This document shows, piece after piece, positions 42,393 to 51,676 of a DNA stretch of 64,000 nucleotides. The translations under genes and the position numbers were made by a program. How positions within the stretch are numbered: position 1 is the first letter of the stretch; each line of letters starts with the position of its first letter. A model generated the notes under the pieces. The model saw only the letters and a program-made list of their open reading frames with translations, was not told where the DNA came from and did no database searches. Source of the DNA: CAZSHG01 sp964459995. GTDB lineage: Bacteria; UBP14; UBA6098. Location: the NCBI GenBank assembly GCA_964459995.1, contig CAYWOR010000012.1, forward strand, positions 24,135-88,134. Direction: 5' to 3'.

Positions 42393-42422
42393 AAAGGCCG
42401 GAGTTCGCAAACTCCGGCCTTT
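42393..42422 (-). terminator. Strong (probably bidirectional) terminator
   Basis: GGCCGGAGTT (42396-42405) pairs with AACTCCGGCC (42410-42419), with three more A-T pairs. On the minus strand an eight-T tract follows (complement of the A run ending at 42395); on plus, TTTGTATTTAT follows. It ends the 42442-47891 transcript and may also stop that of the C10 protease. Upstream, CCGAAC (42314-42319) pairs GTTCGG (42326-42331) right after the protease stop. Confidence 0.85.
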
Positions 42423-42441
42423 GTATTTATCTACGGATCGC

Positions 42442-42600
42442 TTACTTCTTCTTAGCTATCCTGTAGATTCCGTATCCGACTGCGCCTACCGCGATAACGG
42501 GGATCGCTATGAGTCCGACCGGAACACTTTCTGCCGGCGGTCCCTGAGCGAAAATCGGTGTCGCCGCAAGAACAGGTAGAAGAGCCAATAATTTCTTCAT
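42442..42600 (-). CDS. 52-residue membrane peptide: signal peptide plus one C-terminal helix
   Basis: Short gene with a very good ribosome site (AAGGAGG, 5 nt before ATG 42600). Product: signal peptide MKKLLALLPVLAATPIFAQ, a short GPPAESVP linker, a hydrophobic stretch (VGLIAIPVIAVGAVGYGIY) and a basic end RIAKKK. Mature form would be about 33 residues, almost only membrane helix with lysines on the cytoplasmic side. The tail looks like the motif-helix-basic layout of C-terminal sorting signals but without a protein in front. It starts 17 nt after the stop of the very large secreted protein and is followed by a strong terminator, so it is co-transcribed with it. No family recognised. Confidence 0.75.
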   Translation of the reverse strand: MKKLLALLPVLAATPIFAQGPPAESVPVGLIAIPVIAVGAVGYGIYRIAKKK

Positions 42601-42617
42601 CTGGGCCTCCTTGTTTG

Positions 42618-45600
42618 TTATTTAATCAACGTCATCTTTTTAGTGTCACTGAAATCGCCCGCAGTAACGCGATAGAGATAGATACCGCTTGCGACTTCAC
42701 GTCCGGAATTATCGACACCGTTCCAAACGATGCGATGGTATCCGGCATTCATCTCGCCATCGACCAGAGTATTAACTTTCTTGCCGAGCATGTCGAAGAC
42801 CTCGACCTTAACGACTCCACCCTTCGGTAGCGCAACCTCGATAGCGGTCGTCGCATTGAACGGGTTAGGAACATTCGCGCCGAGGGCATAAACCTGCGGA
42901 AGTTCCTGGTTAGGAACGTTAAGCGCATCGTCGCTGAGGATAATTGTGAAGGTTCTCGGCGAGGTTGTCGATGTGAAAACATAGGAGTGAACCGAACGCA
43001 TATCGATGGTCGTGCCGGTAGCGTTGTCCACGAGGGTTAACGACCAGCGTGAGTCCATGTTCTCGACACCGATTGAAGCATCGCTGGCGGTCGGAACACG
43101 GTTGATCGGCCAATCGAGAGTTACGGTCATTCCAGCCGGGATGCCCTGAACTCTGTATGTCCAGCTCTTCGCATCGCTGTGGAAATTCTGCTTGGCTGAT
43201 TTGGCCAAACGGAGACCCTCTTCGGCGAAGTGAGCATCGATATAATTGCCGGGCATGCTGACCTGCGGTTTGCGGACATCGAGAAGATCGAATCCGTCGG
43301 TCGCGTCATTATCGACACCGATATAGTTGTATTTATCAACTCTAATATCGGAGCCGGAAACTGCTTTCGCAGAAATTCTGAGAGCGAACTCGGCCGGATT
43401 GGCTGTGGTAACTCTCGAGCCTTTTGCGACACCGGAGGTCTTCGCAAGGAAGGTCTCCATGGTGCCGGACTGCGGGTAGGTCAGGTTCACCCAGTGCGCC
43501 GGGTTTCCGGAGCGGACATAAACGAAGTATCCGCGCCACGGGTCGATGTATTGATCTTCACCGCCGCCGCCGGCAATCGGGCTATACCAGGTCCAGCCGT
43601 TACGCTGACTCCAGTGCCAATACTCGGCGTCGAGATAGGTGAAATCGTTGTATGCATAGACCTGATCCCAATCGACGCGCCTGTTGTAGGGGTTACCTAC
43701 GAGCCACCATCCCCAATTCGGGCTGGCCGCGGGATAATACATAGTATAGGTGAAATCGCCGGCAGGATATTCCGTGCCATAGACATCCCAATAGGTGAAA
43801 TCAAGCCAGGTCTTCAGGTAGTATCCCTTGCCGCGGACGAACCCGGCGGGAAGCTCGAGAATACCGGCATCCTGATTGTAACCATAGAGATTCGACGAGG
43901 TCGGATTGACCACGAAGGGAACGATGTCGTCGGCGAACTGAATCGCGGGGTTGTTCGGGGTAGCGTTGATAGGAACTGTGATAAGCTCCCAGCCTTTGTA
44001 GGCTCTCGGCTGAACCTGAACACAGGTCGGAATCGTTCCGAAGAGGCCATAGGTGCCATCGGTGTATCTATAGGTGATGTCGAAGCAGTAGTCGCCAACC
44101 GGGGTAGTCCAAGCATCATTGATAAGTGCGAAAGTAACGCACTCGCCGGGAAGGATGAAGGTGTCCGGTTCGACATACATGCCAGCCGCGGGACCTTCGA
44201 GAACATAAACCTCGTTGGTGTTCATATCAACGACCCAAACTTGACCCCATTCATCGACTTCGAGACCGGCAAGAGCGTAAGTTCCGGGAGCCGGTGTCGG
44301 TATTGTGTTGAGAACAGCGCCTGTAACCGGATCGATTTCATAGACAACATGTAACAGTTCACTGTTCAGGGCATAGAATATGGTCTGGCGATGCGGATGC
44401 CAACCCACTCCGGCACAACCCGGGGCGGGGACAGAGCTAAGGGCGATTCCCGGATAAACCCAAGAGGGTCCGGTAACCTCAACGATAACTCCTGTATTCC
44501 AGCTACCCATATAGAACACATCGCGAACGGCGTCGTAGGCGATACCGCGCTGAGAGGTATAAGACCAAGCATTCGCAGGGTCAAGAAGAGAATCTACGAG
44601 AGCACCAGTGTTGGCGTCAAAGGCGTAGATTAGTTCTGTGCCACCGACAGAGACCTGCCAGAAGTAGTTTCTATTTGGGTCGTAACACAAATCCGCCATC
44701 CAAACGGATCCGCCGATACCGGTCACATCGTAGTAACCGAGATGGTTGCCCATCGGACGGTCATAGACATGGTTGTATCTGTAAACCAGAGGATCGCTTA
44801 CCCAGAACTGCGTCGGGGCGAGGCCGAGACCCCATGCCATATCGTGGTAGTCGTCAACATTGTAGGACATCCACATATCGCCCAAAGCCCTTGTCGGNNN
44901 NNNNNNNNNNNNNNNNNNNNNNNNNNNNNNNNNNNNNNNNNNNNNNNNNNNNNNNNNNNNNNNNNNNNNNNNNNNNNNNNNNNNNNNNNNNNNNNNNATG
45001 GTGTCGTCGGTCGGGTTGCAGATCTCGAAGTAAACGGAATCATCCTCGCCATAGGCAAGATGACCTTCAATTTCGTCGATGTTAAGCGGTTCCATGCAGA
45101 TAAGAACCATAGTGGTATGATCGATAAAGACCTGAACATCATAGACATAGCCGGGGAAATAGCCGCTAAGTAGGGCGACTAAATCGATCTGTCCGTAAGG
45201 AACATTATCGACAAAGAAGTATCCCGAAGGATCGCTAACCGTAGTAACACCGCCGGCATGAACAGTCGCGCCGCCGATTGTTTCATAGGTATTGCAGTTA
45301 TAGACATAACCCTCGACAGCGCCGCCGTAGAATGGTGGTGCACCAATCATGATGTCGTCGACATACCAACCGGCATCGTCTGAAGTGTATCCATCGGTGC
45401 CGAAACGGAAGCGAACATTAGTAATGGAAGGATATGAGCTAATATCGAAAGCGACCTGATGCCAGGAAGTTAAGACTCTTCCATAGGCCCATTCGCCGCC
45501 CATTGGGTTGCCCCATCCTGCGTCGATAATATCAGTGTAAGGCGGGTTTGGAGATGCGATACCAACCCAAGTGCCGCCACCATCGGTGGAAATCTGGAGG

Positions 45601-47891
45601 TTTCCGCCGTCTTCCATTAATCCCGCGAATTCTTCGGTTTCGACCCACTGCCAGTATTTCACACTGTCGCCGGGAGAAGGCGTCCATGGGGGAATTACTG
45701 GAATGGATAGAGTGAAGATTCCAGCGCCCGAAAGATCATAATCGCTTGCGAGGCGAGTTCCCCAGCAATTCGAGCCAGAGAAAGAGCCGGAGGGACCATA
45801 GGTGGGAACACCATGTTGCCACATTACACCACCGCCGGCAACTCCGCCTCCGCCGTCACCCTCGAAATCCTCATACCAATAATCTGCCGGATCGAGGAAG
45901 AGTGTATCGACAGCAAGTGTTTCGCCCATTGCGAGGGCGATAACTGGGGTGTAGGCTAAGAAGTAGCCCGGATAAGTAGCGATTATCTGAATGTTTCCAG
46001 CAGGAATGCCGTCGAAGAAGAAATAGCCAGAGGCATCCGTGGTAGTAACTTCACCAGAGGCAAGCTCGGTGATTGTGATTCCACCCTCGCCAAGCGGCGG
46101 GGTATCGGTAAGGTCGGCATAACCCTCGACGAAACCGATGGGTCTCGGGTTAAGCGTGAAATTGACACGTGTCGATTCATCCTCGACTACGACCACGCCA
46201 TAGGTTGTTTCCGGATAAAAAACCGGATGGGTGCAGAAAACATCCCATGTTCCCGGAGGAACATTGTAGAGGCGGTAGTCGCCAGCCGGATTGGTTGTGG
46301 TTGTGTAAACCGGAAGTCCAACAACACCAACCTGTGCGCCGGAATTATCAACTCTACCGACGAGGTTGACATTGCCATATATATCTCCGCTGGGCGGAGG
46401 AGTTGAGCAATAGCGAACTGCGCGACCGGGAACCAGACCTAAATAATCCGGACTGCCCATCACGCCATCATACCAATACTGAAACCCTCTTGTCCCATCG
46501 TTGTTGCTGATACCAATCGAACCGGTGTTCGCGTTTACTGTTTGGTAACGGGCAAGAATCGAGCCATTGTTCCCCGGATGAGATTCGATGGCCGGATTTA
46601 CGATAACAACCTGGAATGTTTCAGTAACATCAGTCCAGCGAGGGACGGCCTGATATTGGAAGATAAGTGTATCGTTATCGGCACTGATATAACCATAAAT
46701 TTCGCCAGTGTAGGTAGTAACGAAATCTTCCCACCAAAGCCCGATATTTGGTGTAGGCCCGATTAGAGATGGCAACGGATAATAAAGCCAGCTGGTATAA
46801 GACGGGTTGTTCCCGAAGCTGATCCAGCCGTTAGTCGAGAGCCAAATCGTGTCACTGTCGATACCATACCAACGGAATGTGAACGGCATAATCATATAGC
46901 CATAAATATCGTCACCCCAAAGGGTAGTGTTCCATCCGATAACAGATATATCCTGCCATGTGGGGCTGGGGCTCATCGGGTAACCGGTGCCGTCTTCGTA
47001 AACGTAGTAGTTACCATCGATCACCGTTACGCAGGTGGAAGATGTGCCATCGGAAGAGGGGACATAGGTGTCGGTCGCATTGAAGTAGTATTCGATCCTA
47101 TCCCATTCGCGAAGGCCGAAAATCTGATGTTCGTAATCGCCGGTGCCGTCAGGCGCGCCCGTGATATAGGTCATCGTAGCACAAACTTCCGGGTCGCTGT
47201 TTATTGTGTAGCAAACCTCGACAGAGGTCGGAAGCACGCCTGTAAGGTCATTGACTGTAACCTCGAAGGTATAGGTTGTTGTGCCCAAAGGAAGTATCGG
47301 CGTGCATACGAAATCGAATGTCGGTGGGTATGGCTCTGCCGATGGTTCATAAGCATAAATGCTCAGATTGTCGATAGCCCAGTGCCAGTCATTCTGGCAT
47401 GCGTAATGGAAGGCGACTCTGGCGTTGGCGCTAGCGCCTGTCCATGTATCGATGCGGAGTCTGCGGTGATTATCGAGGTATTCGGTTCTTCCGTAGGATA
47501 TCGCAGTATTCCATGTTGTTCCGCCATTACTGCTGACGTAGATTATGGCCTCGCCAGCACCGTAGGTATAAAGATCATAATCTTCGTCGAAAACAACAAC
47601 GATTGAGTCATATGCCGCGCCCGAGCAATCGAAAATGGGCGTGAATAACGTGTCGTCGTTAATTGCTTCGTAATAGCAACGGGCGCAATTAGAACCGGCG
47701 GGTATCCCGGGGAACGGGGTGTATTGATGCCAGTTCGCTGTTGCACCAGTGTAGGGTGGGTTCTGGGTCCAGCCCGTTGGCAACCATGATCCCTCGAAGT
47801 CTTGAGGTCCAAGCAATGTAACCTCAACTTGAGCGAATAATGCCGCAACGAAAGCCATCAATCCCAGAACGATCAAAGCTTTCTTACTCAT
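42618..47891 (-). CDS. Very large secreted multidomain protein with T9SS-like sorting domain (contains assembly gap)
   Basis: At least 1720 residues around a gap of unknown size. Signal peptide MSKKALIVLGLMAFVAALFAQ. N-terminal part (964 residues before the gap): two cleaved-adhesin/MAM-like jelly-roll segments (FEGSWLPTGWTQNPP; later YWYEDFEGDGGG), a nidogen-like region around FTFRWYGIDSDTIWLSTNGW, and several carboxypeptidase-regulatory-like repeats (GYADLTDTPPLGEGGITITE, TTTDASGYFFFDGIPAGNIQ). After the gap: a beta-propeller-like stretch (YDAVRDVFYMGSWNTGVIVE) and a C-terminal sorting domain (NVPNPFNATTAIEVALPKGG, SGREVASGIYLYRVTAGD). Start ATG 47891 has AAGGAGG upstream. Adhesin or surface-layer role is inference. 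Both sides are open in compatible frames, but two genes cannot be excluded. Confidence 0.85.
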   Translation of the reverse strand: MSKKALIVLGLMAFVAALFAQVEVTLLGPQDFEGSWLPTGWTQNPPYTGATANWHQYTPFPGIPAGSNCARCYYEAINDDTLFTPIFDCSGAAYDSIVVVFDEDYDLYTYGAGEAIIYVSSNGGTTWNTAISYGRTEYLDNHRRLRIDTWTGASANARVAFHYACQNDWHWAIDNLSIYAYEPSAEPYPPTFDFVCTPILPLGTTTYTFEVTVNDLTGVLPTSVEVCYTINSDPEVCATMTYITGAPDGTGDYEHQIFGLREWDRIEYYFNATDTYVPSSDGTSSTCVTVIDGNYYVYEDGTGYPMSPSPTWQDISVIGWNTTLWGDDIYGYMIMPFTFRWYGIDSDTIWLSTNGWISFGNNPSYTSWLYYPLPSLIGPTPNIGLWWEDFVTTYTGEIYGYISADNDTLIFQYQAVPRWTDVTETFQVVIVNPAIESHPGNNGSILARYQTVNANTGSIGISNNDGTRGFQYWYDGVMGSPDYLGLVPGRAVRYCSTPPPSGDIYGNVNLVGRVDNSGAQVGVVGLPVYTTTTNPAGDYRLYNVPPGTWDVFCTHPVFYPETTYGVVVVEDESTRVNFTLNPRPIGFVEGYADLTDTPPLGEGGITITELASGEVTTTDASGYFFFDGIPAGNIQIIATYPGYFLAYTPVIALAMGETLAVDTLFLDPADYWYEDFEGDGGGGVAGGGVMWQHGVPTYGPSGSFSGSNCWGTRLASDYDLSGAGIFTLSIPVIPPWTPSPGDSVKYWQWVETEEFAGLMEDGGNLQISTDGGGTWVGIASPNPPYTDIIDAGWGNPMGGEWAYGRVLTSWHQVAFDISSYPSITNVRFRFGTDGYTSDDAGWYVDDIMIGAPPFYGGAVEGYVYNCNTYETIGGATVHAGGVTTVSDPSGYFFVDNVPYGQIDLVALLSGYFPGYVYDVQVFIDHTTMVLICMEPLNIDEIEGHLAYGEDDSVYFEICNPTDDTXXXXXXXXXXXXXXXXXXXXXXXXXXXXXXXXXXPTRALGDMWMSYNVDDYHDMAWGLGLAPTQFWVSDPLVYRYNHVYDRPMGNHLGYYDVTGIGGSVWMADLCYDPNRNYFWQVSVGGTELIYAFDANTGALVDSLLDPANAWSYTSQRGIAYDAVRDVFYMGSWNTGVIVEVTGPSWVYPGIALSSVPAPGCAGVGWHPHRQTIFYALNSELLHVVYEIDPVTGAVLNTIPTPAPGTYALAGLEVDEWGQVWVVDMNTNEVYVLEGPAAGMYVEPDTFILPGECVTFALINDAWTTPVGDYCFDITYRYTDGTYGLFGTIPTCVQVQPRAYKGWELITVPINATPNNPAIQFADDIVPFVVNPTSSNLYGYNQDAGILELPAGFVRGKGYYLKTWLDFTYWDVYGTEYPAGDFTYTMYYPAASPNWGWWLVGNPYNRRVDWDQVYAYNDFTYLDAEYWHWSQRNGWTWYSPIAGGGGEDQYIDPWRGYFVYVRSGNPAHWVNLTYPQSGTMETFLAKTSGVAKGSRVTTANPAEFALRISAKAVSGSDIRVDKYNYIGVDNDATDGFDLLDVRKPQVSMPGNYIDAHFAEEGLRLAKSAKQNFHSDAKSWTYRVQGIPAGMTVTLDWPINRVPTASDASIGVENMDSRWSLTLVDNATGTTIDMRSVHSYVFTSTTSPRTFTIILSDDALNVPNQELPQVYALGANVPNPFNATTAIEVALPKGGVVKVEVFDMLGKKVNTLVDGEMNAGYHRIVWNGVDNSGREVASGIYLYRVTAGDFSDTKKMTLIK
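44898..44997. other. Assembly gap (100 N)
   Basis: Exactly 100 undetermined bases, the usual placeholder for a scaffold gap of unknown length. It falls inside the very large secreted protein gene, in a region of repeated beta domains, which probably broke the assembly. Confidence 0.98.
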
Positions 47892-47943
47892 CGAGTCCTC
47901 CTTGTTGTTTCTAAATAATACCTTATCATTAGTCATCTTTGCA

Positions 47944-47972
47944 AAATTACTTTGCAAATATCTATTTGTCAA
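47944..47972 (-). promoter_or_regulatory. Probable promoter of the large secreted protein gene
   Basis: Minus-strand TTGACA (complement of 47967-47972), 17-nt spacer, TAATTT (47944-47949). A second candidate nearer the gene is TTGCAA (47939-47944) with TATTAT (47915-47920) at 18 nt. The leader carries AAGGAGG before ATG 47891. The rest of the 266-nt gap up to 48157 holds one 7-bp hairpin (48043-48065) and no gene. Confidence 0.45.
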
Positions 47973-48157
47973 GGCGTTTATTGCCTCGACAACCACAAAC
48001 TCTAATAGCAAAACGCCGGTTTCTGACCGTTAGCGTTATTCCGCCGGAGTTCGGGTTTCTCCGGCAGGTATTGGTATTAACATAATGTTATGCCGAGGAT
48101 AAAACAACAAAAAAATAGATTTAATCCAGAATATTTTTCGAAAATTTCAAAAAAATC

Positions 48158-48616
48158 TCATTCCAAACTTTGAACTCGGCTCCAAGTTGTAGTTCCGCCG
48201 ATCCAGCCTTTTTTGTCGATCGAGCCGCGAATCAGCAATTCATCTGCATTCGCAAGCGTGAGTGTCGCATAATAGGTCTTGCCCTCTTCGCAGTTGTAGA
48301 TGAAGCCGTTCATCCATTTCTTCTGTTTGGTGTCGAATGTGAAGCCCCAGAACATTTTAAGCCCGATAACCGGCTGTCCGCGAAGCGATTCTTCCGGGTT
48401 TAGGATGTCATGAAAGGGCTGACCGTCCTTATCGAGTGGGTCTTTGAGCCAAACGACCCATCCGCAATAGGTCGAATCGTCTTCGCATTTCCCCATTCGT
48501 GCAATGACTCTTCCGCGCTCGGCTTTCCAAAGCCCCTCGATATCCTCCGGTTTTACTGCAAAAAGGCTTCCGGCGCAAACCGCCGCGATTATAATCACTG
48601 CTACCAAAGGTCTCAT
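48158..48616 (-). CDS. DUF2147 family periplasmic protein
   Basis: 152 residues. Signal peptide MRPLVAVIIIAAVCAGSLFA, then a lipocalin-like small beta domain with the DUF2147 pattern: IEGLWKAERGRVIARMG, YCGWVVWLKDPLDKDGQPF, LNPEESLRGQPVIGLKMFWG, GFIYNCEEGKTYYATLTL, WSRV at the end. Function of the family is unknown. The start overlaps the RND pump stop (ATGA), so it is the last gene of the efflux operon and may act in envelope stress or with the pump; that is inference from position. Confidence 0.88.
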   Translation of the reverse strand: MRPLVAVIIIAAVCAGSLFAVKPEDIEGLWKAERGRVIARMGKCEDDSTYCGWVVWLKDPLDKDGQPFHDILNPEESLRGQPVIGLKMFWGFTFDTKQKKWMNGFIYNCEEGKTYYATLTLANADELLIRGSIDKKGWIGGTTTWSRVQSLE

Positions 48617-51600
48617 AACGTTATCCTCTCTTTGCCGTTGGCCATGAGTTTATACAGCACGGGAACCACAAGCAAGGTTAATGCCGTCGAGGTTATCAGG
48701 CCGCCGATAATAGCCCATCCCATCGGGTTCCACATATGACCGCCGAAAAGTGTTAGCGGCAGAAGTCCGGCTACCGTTGTAGCCGCAGTTAGGATAATCG
48801 GCACGAACCGAATTTCGCCTGCGGAGACGAGTGCCTCCTCGATACTGTCGCCATGCGCTCTACGGCTGTTCGCAAAATCGACGAGGATTATCGCGTTGTT
48901 GATGACTATACCTGCGAGGCTCGTGAGGCCTATCATCGCGGTGAATGAGATGTCGTTTCCGCTGAGAAAGAGGGCGATTATCGAGCCGATTATCGCCAAT
49001 GGTATCGATGTAAATATAATGAAAGGTTGGCGGAAGGATTTGAATTGATACACCAGCACCGCGAAAATCGCCAAAATCGCTATAACGAATGACCTTCCAA
49101 GTCCGCTAAATGCGCGGTTTTGTGATTCCATCTGCCCACCGACGCGGTAATAGAAGCCATCCGGCCATGGATAGTCGTCAAGCTCGCGTATAATTGCTTC
49201 GGTTGCGCGGTTGACATTGTAACCGGTTGCAACATCGGCGGTTATAGTAACGCTTCGGTCAAAATCGTAATGGTTTATGATATACGGCCCCGTTTCGAAC
49301 TCCACCGAGGCCAATTGCCCCAACGGAATCATCGCGCCGAGGGGATTGGCGATAAAAATCCGGTCGAAATCCTCTATCGAGGGGGATTCTTCGGAAGCAA
49401 GCCTGACAACTACGTCCCTTCGCTTGCCCTCCTCATCGCGAAGGCCGGTGGCGGTTATTCCAGCCATACTGAAACGCACCGCTTTATCGACATCCGCAAG
49501 AGTTAGCCCCATCATAGCAGTTTTCTCGCGGTTGATTTCGACCTTGATATCCGTCCGCGAACCGCTCATCGGATTTTTTACATTCACGACACCGGGAGTT
49601 TTGCGGAAAATCGCTTCGGCAGACGCGGAAATACGCTCAAGCTCTCTGAGATTCTTTCCGATGATATGAACGGCCACCGGTGCATCGTTGGGGTAGCCCT
49701 GTTCCAGTTCTTTTACGTGTATTTGCACACCGGGGTAAGATTCGAATTCCGTGCGAAGCTCCTCGACGAAAAGCGGCATATCACGTTTTCGCGATGCATC
49801 GATCTCGACCAGCAACTGCCCGATATTCGGCCTGCTTTGCTTCGGAAAGGCGTTGTAATAAATTCGAGGATTGTGTCCGCCGACATTCGCGACGAAATAT
49901 TCGACATAATCCTTTTCCGCGAGAACGCTTTCCACATGGGCCACGGCATTCGAAATTACACTCAGCGCTGTTCCCTCGGGCGATTCTATATCGATAAACA
50001 TCTGTGTTTTGCCGGCCTTCGGGAAAAGGCTTGTGCCGATTATATACGCCAGCGGCAAAACGGCCAGCAGAAGGGCTATCGAGATTCCGAGAACGAACTT
50101 CGGCCTTCGAAGGGAGAAAGAAATCGCTCTACGATAACGTTTGCGAATAAAGCTGTCGAGCATATTCTGCACATAACCCGCACGGAGAGCCGATTCGCGC
50201 ACAAACCACCGGCTCGCGAGATAGGGCACAAGCGTCAACGCCAAAAACAGCGATGCCAACAGCGTGAAAATAACTGTTACCGGCATGCTTTTAATGAAAT
50301 CCCCGGCCATGTCCGACATCATGATAATCGGCAAAAAGGCAAGGCATGTGGTTATCGTGCCGCTTGCGATCGAGGGGCCGACCTCGGCGGTGGCATCGAT
50401 TGCGGCTGTTTTGGGATCTACGCCGTCGGCAATAAAGCGGTTGATATTCTGTGTTACGACGATTGCATTATCGACAATCAAGCCCAGAGCGACTACTAAT
50501 CCGGCAATTTGGATTTGCTGGATTCCGAAACCGGCGAGATTCACCCAGCCCATCGAGATGATTATCGCTGTGGGTATGCTTATCATCGCCACCGCCGATG
50601 GTCTGTTTCCGATTCCCAGCCATGTTAGCAGACCGACAAGAATAACCCCCTGCACAAGGTTCATCAGGAATCCGAGGATAAAATCGCGGACGCTCTCGCC
50701 TTGGTCGAAAGCGGTTTCGAGGGACATATCGCTCCTAAGGCCGACTCGGAACCTTGCTATTACATCGTCCAACCCGCTTTTTATATCAAAGATATTCGTT
50801 CCGGGCTGTTGTGTCGCCGTAACGAAAATCGCCTTTTTGCCGTTGAATTTAGCTGTTCGCGGAAAGTCCTCGAAACGGTATTCAACCTCCGCGATGTCCT
50901 TTAGATAAACGATTTTGCCATCGCCGAGCGGAATTAGGGTGTTGGCGAGATCGTCTATATCGCGATAGGAGCCGCTCGTGGCAATATTGAAACTTCTTCC
51001 GCCGATTTCTATGCGTCCGGCGGGAATATTCATGTTATTCGCCTGAATAACACCGATGATGCGATCGAGCGGGATGTTCATCCTCGACATCTTTTCCAAA
51101 TCCACTGAAACACGAATTTCGCGCTCCGGGCATGCGATTATCTCCGTCTCTGCGATACCATCGACCTTGCGGATTTCGTCCTCGAGCCTCTCCGCCTCGC
51201 GCCTCAGTTCAACATAGGAGGCTTTTTCGGAAACAATTGCGAGCTGGATAATCTTCACATCGTCCACCGACCAGCGGTAAATCTCGATATGCGCGAGATC
51301 CGCGGGCAATTCGGAGCGGATGCTGTTGACCTTTTCGGTGAGTTCGCGGTATTTGTCGTCGGGGTCGGCGTTCATTTCGAACTGCGCGCCGATAACAGCA
51401 AATCCGTTGCCGCTTGTCGAGGAGGCGATTCGCAAATCGCTCATTCCGGCGACGACGTCCTCGATGGGCTTGGTTATTATCTCCTCGATGTCCGCGGGCG
51501 AAGCGCCGGGGTAACGCACGATTACCGAAGCTCCCGGTGGTTGAACAGAGGGATTCTCGGCTTTTGGCATATGCCACACGGAAAAGAAACCATAGACAGC

Positions 51601-51666
51601 CAGCGACAGCACAACCATAAGGGTAAGCCGATGATTATCCACCGCGAATTTGGGAAGTATTTTCAT
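48613..51666 (-). CDS. RND efflux permease (HAE-1/AcrB-like)
   Basis: Inner-membrane proton-driven exporter of hydrophobic or amphiphilic compounds. 1017 residues. Seen: N-terminal helix (LTLMVVLSLAVYGFFSVW), porter motif GASPADIEEIITKPIE, transmembrane block with GLIVDNAIVVTQNINR (TM4 relay Asp), LLGIGNRPSA-like loop, second-half helices PFIIFTSIPLAIIGSIIALF and AGIVINNAIILVDFANSRR, and the final LTLFGGHMWNPMGWAIIGGL. Lies 10 nt after the adaptor gene. No TolC-like outer-membrane gene follows, so the channel must be encoded elsewhere. Substrate cannot be told. Confidence 0.95.
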   Translation of the reverse strand: MKILPKFAVDNHRLTLMVVLSLAVYGFFSVWHMPKAENPSVQPPGASVIVRYPGASPADIEEIITKPIEDVVAGMSDLRIASSTSGNGFAVIGAQFEMNADPDDKYRELTEKVNSIRSELPADLAHIEIYRWSVDDVKIIQLAIVSEKASYVELRREAERLEDEIRKVDGIAETEIIACPEREIRVSVDLEKMSRMNIPLDRIIGVIQANNMNIPAGRIEIGGRSFNIATSGSYRDIDDLANTLIPLGDGKIVYLKDIAEVEYRFEDFPRTAKFNGKKAIFVTATQQPGTNIFDIKSGLDDVIARFRVGLRSDMSLETAFDQGESVRDFILGFLMNLVQGVILVGLLTWLGIGNRPSAVAMISIPTAIIISMGWVNLAGFGIQQIQIAGLVVALGLIVDNAIVVTQNINRFIADGVDPKTAAIDATAEVGPSIASGTITTCLAFLPIIMMSDMAGDFIKSMPVTVIFTLLASLFLALTLVPYLASRWFVRESALRAGYVQNMLDSFIRKRYRRAISFSLRRPKFVLGISIALLLAVLPLAYIIGTSLFPKAGKTQMFIDIESPEGTALSVISNAVAHVESVLAEKDYVEYFVANVGGHNPRIYYNAFPKQSRPNIGQLLVEIDASRKRDMPLFVEELRTEFESYPGVQIHVKELEQGYPNDAPVAVHIIGKNLRELERISASAEAIFRKTPGVVNVKNPMSGSRTDIKVEINREKTAMMGLTLADVDKAVRFSMAGITATGLRDEEGKRRDVVVRLASEESPSIEDFDRIFIANPLGAMIPLGQLASVEFETGPYIINHYDFDRSVTITADVATGYNVNRATEAIIRELDDYPWPDGFYYRVGGQMESQNRAFSGLGRSFVIAILAIFAVLVYQFKSFRQPFIIFTSIPLAIIGSIIALFLSGNDISFTAMIGLTSLAGIVINNAIILVDFANSRRAHGDSIEEALVSAGEIRFVPIILTAATTVAGLLPLTLFGGHMWNPMGWAIIGGLITSTALTLLVVPVLYKLMANGKERITL

Positions 51667-51676
51667 TGTCTATTTG

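Noticed and set aside
42618..47891. Sorting domains as proof of a type IX secretion system
   Set aside because: The FlgD-like/Por-type tail is widespread in FCB-like phyla and also in lineages without a proven T9SS; no por core genes are in this window, so only T9SS-like is stated.
48043..48065. GCCGGAG/CTCCGGC hairpin between DUF2147 and the large secreted protein gene as terminator
   Set aside because: Seven base pairs with a 9-nt loop but no T tract on either strand; it may be a leader structure, evidence too weak.
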